Part shown: positions 1 to 5,173 of the stretch, one piece after another
Position numbering within the stretch: the stretch's first letter is position 1
Layout of the letters: each line of letters starts with the position of its first letter
Assembly: GCA_011620145.1 (NCBI GenBank)
Contig: WOZT01000169.1
Span: forward strand, 1-5,173
DNA: 5,173 bases
From: Gammaproteobacteria bacterium
GTDB lineage: Bacteria > Pseudomonadota > Gammaproteobacteria > UBA5335
Direction: 5' to 3'
Program-made: the position numbers and the translations under genes
Notes under the pieces: generated by a model
What the model was told of the DNA's origin: nothing
Seen by the model: the letters and a program-made list of their open reading frames with translations, nothing else
The model's database searches: none

Positions 1-965
<965 letters not shown>

Positions 966-973
966 TCCATTGC

Positions 974-978
974 GGGAG
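974..978 (+). promoter_or_regulatory. Ribosome binding site of atpC
   Basis: GGGAG lies 9 bases upstream of the ATG at 988, in the 22-base gap after atpD. It supports that start codon. Confidence 0.7.
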
Positions 979-987
979 TGAGCTGAG

Positions 988-1407
988 ATGAGCCAGATCA
1001 ACGTCGATATCGTCAGTGCAGAAGGCGAGATTTTTTCCGGCAGCGCCAGCATGGTTTTTGCGCCGGCCATAGCCGGGGATGTCGGTATCGCGCCGCGCCA
1101 TGCGCCGTTGCTGACCAAGTTGCGTGCCGGGGAGGTGCGGGTGCGGGACGAGCAGGGTCGGGATGCCCATTATTTTGTTTCGGGTGGCATTCTGGAAGTT
1201 CAGCCTTATAAAGTCACCGTGTTGGCCGATACCGCCCTGCGCGCCAAGGATCTGGACGAGGCGGCAGCACTGGAGTCCAAACGGCGTGCCGAGGATACAC
1301 TCGCCCAGAATCGCTCCGACATCGATTACGCCCATGCTCAGGCCGAACTGGCGGAAGCATTGGCCAAGCTGCAGATGCTGGAGCGGTTGCGCAAGATCCG
1401 TAGCTGA
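988..1407 (+). CDS. atpC: ATP synthase F1 subunit epsilon
   Basis: This is the epsilon subunit of the F1 central stalk. It couples rotor and catalytic head and can inhibit ATP hydrolysis through its C-terminal helices. The protein has 139 residues, the same length as E. coli AtpC. The N-terminal beta sandwich (about residues 1-84) contains the conserved GDVGIAPRHAPLLT (30-43), FVSGGILEVQP (63-73) and VLADTA (78-83). The C-terminal helical hairpin (about 87-139) starts with the typical DLDEAAALESKRRAE and is rich in Ala, Glu and Arg. The ATG has a GGGAG ribosome binding site and follows atpD by 22 bases, the standard last position of the atp operon. A strong terminator begins 14 bases after the stop codon, so this is the operon's last gene. 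All of it looks intact. Confidence 0.97.
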   Translation: MSQINVDIVSAEGEIFSGSASMVFAPAIAGDVGIAPRHAPLLTKLRAGEVRVRDEQGRDAHYFVSGGILEVQPYKVTVLADTALRAKDLDEAAALESKRRAEDTLAQNRSDIDYAHAQAELAEALAKLQMLERLRKIRS

Positions 1408-1421
1408 CAGGTATCACTTTT

Positions 1422-1463
1422 CGACCAACAAAAAGCCCGCAACAGCGGGCTTTTTGTTGGTCG
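1422..1463. terminator. Bidirectional intrinsic terminator after atpC
   Basis: A perfect 19-bp inverted repeat (1422-1440 and 1445-1463) encloses the 4-base loop AACA. The inner stem is GCCCGC/GCGGGC, flanked by five A on the left and five T on the right. The RNA of either strand therefore forms a GC-rich hairpin followed by a U run. It lies between convergent genes (atpC on + and the small gene on -) and probably ends transcription from both sides. Confidence 0.93.
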
Positions 1464-1479
1464 TTGATTTCATCAAAAC

Positions 1480-1519
1480 CAGAAAAATGTGGTTGGCACG
1501 TTCGTCCCGCGCCAACCAC
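1480..1519 (-). terminator. Probable intrinsic terminator of the small secreted-protein gene
   Basis: Read on the - strand, GTGGTTGGC (1519-1511) pairs perfectly with GCCAACCAC (1497-1489) across a 13-base loop, and ATTTTTCT follows at once. That is a 9-bp stem plus a five-T run, 8 bases after the TAA stop of the gene ending at 1528. The large loop makes it weaker than the 1422-1463 terminator, which would catch any readthrough. The upstream arm can also pair with a closer sequence at 1521-1527. Confidence 0.6.
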
Positions 1520-1527
1520 CGGTTGGC
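1511..1527 (-). other. Compact 7-bp hairpin competing with the terminator
   Basis: GCCAACC (1511-1517) and GGTTGGC (1521-1527) are a perfect 7-bp inverted repeat with a 3-base loop, directly next to the TAA stop at 1528-1530. The 1511-1517 segment is the same one needed for the 1489-1519 terminator stem, so the two structures exclude each other. The pairing is visible in the sequence. Any regulatory role is inference. Confidence 0.5.
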
Positions 1528-1836
1528 TTAAGGAACTACAGGCGGCGTCCAGCCCAGAGAGAATCCCCGGGTGCGATTCCAGCCCAGATTCTGCACGTTG
1601 TATCCATACCCATAGATCGTGCCGGTGGCATTCACATCCAACACGCTGCCATGGCTCAGGCTGGCCGTATGAGCCGTAGTATCAAGCGAGAAGTTGGGGC
1701 CTCGGCTCATATTGATGGACAGGGCCTGACCCTGAATTTCGGCAAGGGCGGGTTCGCTCAGGGGGTTCATTTCCGCCTGGGCCGCCAAAGGCAGGAGGGC
1801 CATGGCGCAGGTCATCGACAGCATTTTGATCTTCAT
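1528..1836 (-). CDS. Small secreted protein with LSEPALAEIQGQ motif, function unknown
   Basis: I cannot assign a function to this 102-residue protein. The first 21 residues form a clear Sec signal peptide: Lys at 2 and 4, a hydrophobic core of Met, Ala and Leu, and an A-Q-A cleavage site before Glu22. PLSEPALAEIQGQ (25-37) follows. Its pattern, L-S-x-x-x-L-x-x-[IV]-x-G-Q, occurs just after the signal peptide of various small gammaproteobacterial surface proteins (DUF6160-like, from memory). The rest is polar and rich in Ser, Thr and Asn. The tail, about residues 72-102, is rich in Gly and aromatic residues (GTIYGYGY, NLGW, SLGWTPPVVP). I chose the ATG at 1836 because GAGGAG lies 6 bases upstream and because it gives a clean signal peptide. 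An upstream ATG at 1863 would add nine residues and has no such support. The gene converges on atpC and lies 144 bases beyond the lipB stop. The deduced protein is probably periplasmic or surface-exposed. The coding call rests on the signal peptide and ribosome site. Confidence 0.75.
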   Translation of the reverse strand: MKIKMLSMTCAMALLPLAAQAEMNPLSEPALAEIQGQALSINMSRGPNFSLDTTAHTASLSHGSVLDVNATGTIYGYGYNVQNLGWNRTRGFSLGWTPPVVP

Positions 1837-1980
1837 CAGTGTCTCCTCAAATATCCACAACACACAACCGGCGAATCAATTCGCGGCCTTAAATGTATCG
1901 ACACATGAATCGCGGGCTTGAGCGAATTCTTGGCTGATGTGGGTCTTGATAGTGCCGCGTTTGGGCGGGTAACCGACAGA
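1837..1980. other. Intergenic gap between lipB and the small secreted-protein gene
   Basis: These 144 bases separate the lipB stop from the next gene on the same strand. Base composition drops here: 28 of 60 bases are G or C at 1841-1900. The gap holds a small palindrome, GCGAAT-CA-ATTCGC (1871-1884), which could be an operator for the small gene. The only promoter-like pair on the - strand (TTGATT, 18 bases, GATATT) ends too close to the ATG to fit with the ribosome site. I see no convincing gene, terminator or RNA here. Confidence 0.4.
1843..1848 (-). promoter_or_regulatory. Ribosome binding site of the small secreted-protein gene
   Basis: GAGGAG on the - strand lies 6 bases before the ATG at 1836. 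It is the best ribosome site on the - strand of this window and sets the start of the small protein. Confidence 0.8.
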
Positions 1981-2613
1981 TCAAGGGGATGGCAGGCGGA
2001 GTGTCGTGCGCAGGGCGGATTCGAGATCTGTACGCACCTGGGCGAGCGACAGATCGGCCCGGAAAGCGCGCACTTGGGTGACAGCCAGATCGGCATAACC
2101 ACAGGGATTGATGCCGGCGAAAGGGGCGAGGTCCATGTCGACGTTCAGCGCCAGCCCGTGGTAGCAGCAACCGCGCCGCACCCGCAGCCCCAGCGCGGCG
2201 ATCTTGGCGCCGGCCACGTAGACGCCGGGCGCCTCGCGGCGGGCATGGGCCTTGATGCCATAGCCGGCCAGCAGATCGATCGCCGTCTGCTCCAGGGCAT
2301 TGACCAGGCTGCGGATGCCCAGCCCCAGACGGCGCAGGTCGAGCAGGGGATAGACGACCCACTGGCCGGGCCCGTGATAGGTGACCTGTCCGCCGCGGTC
2401 GCTGAGGATGACAGGAATATCCCCTGGCGCGAGGACATGTTCGGGCCGGGCGTGCATGCCCAGGGTGTAGACCGGCGGATGCTGCACGAACCACAGCGCA
2501 TCAGGAGTATGGGGGTCACGCTGGTCGGTGTACTGGCGCATCGCCTCCCACACGGCCGGGTAGGGCGCCAGTCCCCAATCCCGGACCTCCGGTGGGGGCG
2601 CTAGATCACCCAC
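1981..2613 (-). CDS. lipB: Lipoyl(octanoyl)transferase LipB
   Basis: LipB moves octanoate from octanoyl-ACP to lipoyl domains of enzymes such as pyruvate and 2-oxoglutarate dehydrogenases and the glycine cleavage H protein. This is the first step of lipoate synthesis in the cytoplasm. The 210 residues match the usual length. The signature [12 protein letters not shown] spans 73-84 with His80. The conserved catalytic Lys is Lys137 in [25 protein letters not shown] spans 152-162, and the catalytic Cys is Cys171 in INPCGY. All key residues are present. The start is a GTG inside the end of the DUF493 gene, overlapping it by 13 bases. It has no clear ribosome site, but the next candidate start, GTG at Val21, would lose the conserved VRDWGL region. 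Translation probably depends on coupling to the upstream gene. The usual partner lipA does not follow. Confidence 0.96.
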   Translation of the reverse strand: MGDLAPPPEVRDWGLAPYPAVWEAMRQYTDQRDPHTPDALWFVQHPPVYTLGMHARPEHVLAPGDIPVILSDRGGQVTYHGPGQWVVYPLLDLRRLGLGIRSLVNALEQTAIDLLAGYGIKAHARREAPGVYVAGAKIAALGLRVRRGCCYHGLALNVDMDLAPFAGINPCGYADLAVTQVRAFRADLSLAQVRTDLESALRTTLRLPSP

Positions 2614-2864
2614 AACAGCCGCTTGTCGGCGCTCAGGTCACGGTAGAGGGCATCCAGCTGCGCCCGGCTGGTCGCCCGCAAGGTCACGGTTACGGAGAGA
2701 TAGGCGCCGGCCCGACTGGAGCGCGTTTCGATGCCAACAATATCGGCTTCACCGACATGCGCAGCGATCAGGGTGGAGACCAGCGCCAAGGGCTCATCGG
2801 CAATCCGCGCCACCGCCTTGATGGGGTACACGCAAGGAAACGAGAGGATTTCCTCTGGCGTCAT
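2601..2864 (-). CDS. DUF493 (YbeD-like) ACT-fold small protein
   Basis: This is a DUF493 / YbeD-family protein. E. coli YbeD has a ferredoxin-like fold similar to ACT regulatory domains, and no reaction is established. With the ATG at 2864 the protein has 87 residues, the same as E. coli YbeD. It opens [20 protein letters not shown], which lines up with the family's N-terminal FP...(Y/F)P(I)K region. [22 protein letters not shown] (57-78) matches the strand-helix with the conserved SVTI.A and QV..LY pattern. A second ATG at 2894 would add ten residues (TALPCCDRT region) and overlap the transaminase by 23 bases. Neither start has a good ribosome site, and I prefer 2864 from family length. It lies 7 bases after the transaminase stop, and its TAG lies inside the lipB start region. 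Beside lipB, a regulatory role in lipoate or amino acid metabolism is possible but unproven. Confidence 0.9.
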   Translation of the reverse strand: MTPEEILSFPCVYPIKAVARIADEPLALVSTLIAAHVGEADIVGIETRSSRAGAYLSVTVTLRATSRAQLDALYRDLSADKRLLWVI

Positions 2865-2871
2865 GGTGCGG

Positions 2872-3747
2872 TCACAGCAGGGCAGCGCCGTCATGCCAGC
2901 GCGCCAGCGCGCTTTGCCAGAGATCCGTCATGCGCCGATAGAGCGGGCCGGGACGCCCCGCACCGACGGCTTGCCCATCCAGTCGGGTGATGGGGATCAC
3001 GGCGCGGGTGGAGCTGGTCATCCACAGCTCATCGGCGTCGCGCAGCGTGGCTTCCGGGATGTCGGTCTCCCGCACGGTCAGTCCCGCGGTTTGCGCCAGG
3101 TGCAGCACCAGTTGGCGGGTGATGCCGTGCAGGATGCGCGTGTCCGCCACGGGGGTCAGGATCTCGTTCTTGTGGACCACGAACACGTTGCTGGCGGCGC
3201 CCTCGGTCAGCAGACCGTCACGCAGGTAGAGCATTTCCACGGCGCCGGCTTCCTTGGCCGCCTGGCGCGACAGGGCATTGGCCAGCAGGGTGATGGCCTT
3301 GATGTCGCAACGCCCCCAGCGTGGATCCGGCTGGCTCAGCGTCGCGATACCGGTTTCCAGCCAGGCGGCGGGTGGCGGCTTCAGGGGGTTCGCCATGGCG
3401 AACACGGTCGGCCGCACGGTGGCCGGGAAGGCATGATCGCGGTGATCGTCGCTGCCGCGGGTGACCTGCAGATAGACCGACCAATCGCCCGGCCCCTGAT
3501 GGCTGATGAGTTCGCCGATGAGCGCCTCCCAGCGAGACCGGTCGAGCGGATTGTCCAGACGAATGGCCGTGAGGCTGCGTTCCAGCCGGTCCAGGTGCTC
3601 CGCCAAAAGAAAAGGCCGACCCTGGTAGACGGGAATGACTTCATAGACGCCATCACCAAACAGGAATCCCCGATCCAGCACGGAAACCCGCGCCTCGGCG
3701 AGCGGCAGGAAGGCGCCATCGAGATAAACGGTCGTGTGCGCGCTCAT
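2872..3747 (-). CDS. dat: D-amino acid (D-alanine) aminotransferase, PLP class IV
   Basis: This is a fold-type IV PLP enzyme that most likely converts D-alanine and 2-oxoglutarate to pyruvate and D-glutamate in the cytoplasm. The protein has 291 residues, close to the usual 280-290. Near the N-terminus, DRGFLFGDGVYEV (25-37) is the class IV signature. The PLP lysine is Lys150 in RCDIKAITLLANAL, the same context as Bacillus D-amino acid transaminase. TEGAASNVFV (181-190) holds the conserved Glu182, and GITR (208-211) follows. Arg103-x-His105 corresponds to the Arg98/His100 pair that holds the substrate carboxylate in the Bacillus enzyme, favouring D-amino acid transaminase over IlvE or PabC. 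I chose the ATG at 3747, which overlaps the dacA stop as ATGA, a coupled arrangement. An ATG at 3774 would lie inside the dacA reading region and adds nothing conserved. Substrate range cannot be proved from sequence. Confidence 0.93.
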   Translation of the reverse strand: MSAHTTVYLDGAFLPLAEARVSVLDRGFLFGDGVYEVIPVYQGRPFLLAEHLDRLERSLTAIRLDNPLDRSRWEALIGELISHQGPGDWSVYLQVTRGSDDHRDHAFPATVRPTVFAMANPLKPPPAAWLETGIATLSQPDPRWGRCDIKAITLLANALSRQAAKEAGAVEMLYLRDGLLTEGAASNVFVVHKNEILTPVADTRILHGITRQLVLHLAQTAGLTVRETDIPEATLRDADELWMTSSTRAVIPITRLDGQAVGAGRPGPLYRRMTDLWQSALARWHDGAALL

Positions 3748-4895
3748 TTGAACCACAGCAGCAACCAGTGCCACAGCCGTTTCAGCCAGTTGCCGCGTTC
3801 CACCGTCTGCTTGGGATACAGCGGCGCTTCCAGCAAGGGTTCGTCATTGAAACTGACCATCAGCTTGCCGATGGCCACATCGACGGGCAGCGGCGCGGTC
3901 AGTTTCTCCTGCACTTCCGCCTGGGTTTTCACCCCTTCGTATTGGCCCCGCGGCACCGTGATGTAGAGATCCTTCGGCAGGGTCAGCGCGACCTTGTTGA
4001 CCTTGCCCATCCAGACAGGCGCCTCGGTGACGGCTTCACCGGCTGGGTAGAGGCGATGGGTGCTGTAGAAGCGAAATCCGTAGTTGAGCAACGCCTGACT
4101 GTCGTTCATGCGGTCATTGTCACTGGGGGTGCCCATCACCACGCTGATCAGCCGCATCTGGTCGCGCTTGGCAGAAGCCAGCAGACAGAATCCGGCCGAG
4201 CTGGTGTGACCGGTTTTCAGGCCATCCACGCTGGCATCGCGCCACAGCAGGCGGTTGCGGTTGTGCTGCTCGATGCCGTTGTAGAGGAAATCACGGATCG
4301 CGTACCAACTGTAGTACTGCGGGAAATCGTGGATCATGGCCTGCGCCAGCAAGGCGACGTCGTGGGCCGTGGTGTAGTGGTTGGGATCAGGCAGGCCGGT
4401 GGCATTCATGAAGTGGGTATTGGTCATCCCGATCTTCTGTGCGTACTGGTTCATCAGCCCCGCGAATGACTCTTCGGCGCCGGCGATGTGCTCGGCCAGG
4501 GCGATGCTCGCATCATTGCCTGATTGCACGATCATGCCCTTGAGCAGAGTTTCCACGTCAACCTGCGAGCCGACCTTGAGGAAAGTGCGGGAACCCTCCG
4601 AGCGCCAGGCCTTCTCGCTGATGGTGACCATCTCATCGAGCTTCAGATCGCCGTCTGCCAATTGGTGGGCGGCGACGTAGGCGGTCATGACCTTGGTAAT
4701 GCTGGCCGGCTCCACGCGTGCGTCGGCATTGTGATCCACCAGCAGCCGGCCACTGTCATAGTCCATCAGGACGTAGCTGGAGGCATTGAGTTGCGGTGGC
4801 GCCGGCACGGGGATGGGCGCGGCGAGGGCGGCGGTGGTCCAGAGCAGGAGCAGACAAAACAGGGTGAAGGAACGAGAAAGTTGGTTCGGCAACAT
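3744..4895 (-). CDS. dacA: D-alanyl-D-alanine carboxypeptidase (PBP5/6 family)
   Basis: This penicillin-binding protein removes the terminal D-alanine from peptidoglycan pentapeptides in the periplasm and so limits crosslinking. It has 383 residues, close to E. coli PBP5 and PBP6. A signal peptide covers about residues 1-26 (leucine-rich core, ALAA end), followed by a Pro-rich linker. The peptidase S11 domain carries all three active-site motifs: S65-I-T-K68 with the nucleophile Ser65, S125-G-N127, and K227-T-G229 in GLKTGHTSSAGFCLLASA. A PBP5-type C-terminal beta domain covers about 278-365. The last residues (NWLKRLWHWLLLWFK) form a Trp-rich amphipathic helix typical of the membrane anchor. 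The ATG at 4895 is forced: no later in-frame Met precedes the signal peptide, and an in-frame stop lies upstream. Its ribosome site is poor, with only AAGGG 12 bases away. It is the first gene of a coupled - strand cluster and overlaps the transaminase gene by 4 bases. Confidence 0.96.
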   Translation of the reverse strand: MLPNQLSRSFTLFCLLLLWTTAALAAPIPVPAPPQLNASSYVLMDYDSGRLLVDHNADARVEPASITKVMTAYVAAHQLADGDLKLDEMVTISEKAWRSEGSRTFLKVGSQVDVETLLKGMIVQSGNDASIALAEHIAGAEESFAGLMNQYAQKIGMTNTHFMNATGLPDPNHYTTAHDVALLAQAMIHDFPQYYSWYAIRDFLYNGIEQHNRNRLLWRDASVDGLKTGHTSSAGFCLLASAKRDQMRLISVVMGTPSDNDRMNDSQALLNYGFRFYSTHRLYPAGEAVTEAPVWMGKVNKVALTLPKDLYITVPRGQYEGVKTQAEVQEKLTAPLPVDVAIGKLMVSFNDEPLLEAPLYPKQTVERGNWLKRLWHWLLLWFK

Positions 4896-4941
4896 GGGAG
4901 GTGGGGACCCTTGTCGGTGGCGTGCCAGAAGAGGGGGAACG

Positions 4942-4956
4942 GCTTCCCGCGGAAGC
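4942..4956 (-). other. 6-bp hairpin at the predicted dacA transcript 5' end
   Basis: GCTTCC (4942-4947) and GGAAGC (4951-4956) are a perfect inverted repeat with the 3-base spacer CGC. It falls almost exactly at the predicted transcription start of dacA. It could be a 5' stem protecting the messenger or a short operator. The repeat is visible. The role is a guess. Confidence 0.35.
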
Positions 4957-4960
4957 GCTC

Positions 4961-4988
4961 ATTCTAGCCCCTGGCGCGACGCGCACAA
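4961..4988 (-). promoter_or_regulatory. Candidate sigma-70 promoter for the dacA cluster
   Basis: On the - strand, TTGTGC (4988-4983) is followed after 16 bases by TAGAAT (4966-4961). TAGAAT matches five of six bases of the TATAAT -10 box. The -35 box is weak, with three of six matches. Transcription would start near 4954, giving a leader of roughly 60 bases before the dacA ATG. It is the only good -10 box I see in the gap. Confidence 0.5.
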
Positions 4989-4991
4989 CCC

Positions 4992-5022
4992 CGCGGCGCC
5001 AAGTAAACAGCCAAGCGCCGCG
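4992..5022. repeat. 8-bp GC-only inverted repeat upstream of the dacA promoter
   Basis: CGCGGCGC (4992-4999) pairs with GCGCCGCG (5015-5022) across a 15-base loop that is comparatively rich in A. On the - strand it lies 62 bases after the dehydrogenase stop and ends 3 bases before the candidate dacA -35 box. There is no T run after it, so it is a weak terminator candidate for the upstream gene or an operator-like site. Confidence 0.4.
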
Positions 5023-5053
5023 CCGAATTGACATGGCCCGTCGAAGACGAACG

Positions 5054-5066
5054 GGACGCGGCGTCC
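5054..5066 (-). other. Small hairpin after the dehydrogenase stop codon
   Basis: GGACGC (5054-5059) and GCGTCC (5061-5066) are a 6-bp inverted repeat around a single base, so a real hairpin would open the centre into a small loop. On the - strand it begins 18 bases after the stop codon at 5085. No T run follows, so it could slow or protect the 3' end of the message but is not a clear intrinsic terminator. Confidence 0.3.
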
Positions 5067-5084
5067 ACCCGGATGCCGTATCGA

Positions 5085-5173
5085 TCAACCGTCGAGGCGC
5101 ATCCCGCCGCCGAGCAAGGAGACCCCGCCATCCAGCGCAATGATCTGCCCCGTCATATACGCGGCCAGCGGGG
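5085..5173 (-). CDS. Short-chain dehydrogenase/reductase, C-terminal end only
   Basis: Only the last 29 residues are in the window, and the gene starts beyond the right edge. The visible stretch, PLAAYMTGQIIALDGGVSLL and then GGGMRLDG before TGA, is the C-terminus of a classical SDR protein. The pattern (Y/F)(M/V/I)TGQ(V/I)(I/L)x(V/L)DGG is the cofactor- and substrate-flanking end of FabG-like NAD(P)H oxidoreductases. Many different SDR enzymes share it (3-oxoacyl-ACP reductase, glucose dehydrogenase, pteridine reductase), so no substrate can be given. It is on the same strand as dacA with 189 bases between them, and a dacA promoter candidate lies in the gap, so the two are probably separate units. 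Confidence 0.82.
   Translation of the reverse strand, partial: PLAAYMTGQIIALDGGVSLLGGGMRLDG

Noticed and set aside
1837..1863. Upstream ATG for the small secreted protein
   Set aside because: It would place the ribosome site GAGGAG inside the coding region and put nine residues with two acidic Glu before the signal peptide.
1849..1882. Promoter-like pair TTGATT / GATATT with 18-base spacing on the - strand
   Set aside because: Transcription would begin within the ribosome site, leaving only about 6 bases before the ATG. The boxes match just four of six bases each.
1902..1980. Possible terminator after lipB
   Set aside because: I found no GC-rich hairpin followed by a T run between the lipB stop and the small gene, so the small gene could be co-transcribed with lipB.
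3748..3774. Longer N-terminus for the D-amino acid transaminase
   Set aside because: The extra nine residues (MALVAAVVQ) come from dacA's C-terminal anchor region read in another frame. The ATGA overlap start gives a family-typical N-terminus.
2731..3966. A 411-codon open frame on the + strand opposite the transaminase and dacA genes
   Set aside because: It lies antisense to well-recognised genes with all active-site motifs. Its deduced protein is rich in Gly, Arg, Gln and His with no domain I know, as expected from a GC-rich shadow frame.
3768..4469. A 233-codon + strand open frame opposite dacA
   Set aside because: Same reason: a mirror of dacA codons with no recognisable motif and no ribosome site that I could see.

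Overview
The window is a tightly packed, GC-rich stretch of proteobacterial chromosome. The AtpD and AtpC sequences are clearly of proteobacterial type. AtpD carries a short extra segment ahead of the [11 protein letters not shown] motif that E. coli lacks and that I associate with Betaproteobacteria and some sulfur-oxidising Gammaproteobacteria or Acidithiobacillia. The order dacA - D-amino acid transaminase - DUF493 - lipB fits the same groups. I cannot name the species.

Left part (1-1463, + strand): the end of an ATP synthase operon. It holds the C-terminal two thirds of atpD, which enters the window just before the Walker A motif, then the complete atpC. The operon closes with a perfect 19-bp inverted repeat that should terminate transcription in both directions.

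Middle (1480-1980, - strand): a small gene (1528-1836) converges on atpC. It encodes a 102-residue secreted protein with a Sec signal peptide followed by an LSEPALAEIQGQ motif, and I cannot assign it a function. Its 3' end carries a set of competing hairpins, one followed by a T run. The 144 bases between it and lipB are lower in GC and hold no convincing gene.

Right part (1981-4895, - strand): an operon-like run transcribed dacA -> D-amino acid transaminase -> DUF493 (ybeD-like) -> lipB. The junctions are a 4-base ATGA overlap, a 7-base gap (or a 23-base overlap, depending on the start), and a 13-base overlap, so the four genes are probably co-transcribed and translationally coupled. DacA trims D-alanine from periplasmic peptidoglycan, the transaminase can turn D-alanine into pyruvate plus D-glutamate, and LipB starts protein lipoylation of enzymes such as pyruvate dehydrogenase. 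lipA, the usual partner of lipB, is not next to it. A plausible sigma-70 promoter sits about 65 bases upstream of dacA. The right edge (5085-5173) holds the C-terminus of a short-chain dehydrogenase/reductase on the - strand.

Most of the window is ordinary housekeeping sequence. The least explained parts are the small secreted protein, its 3' hairpins, and the absence of lipA. I see no mobile element, CRISPR array, tRNA or rRNA.
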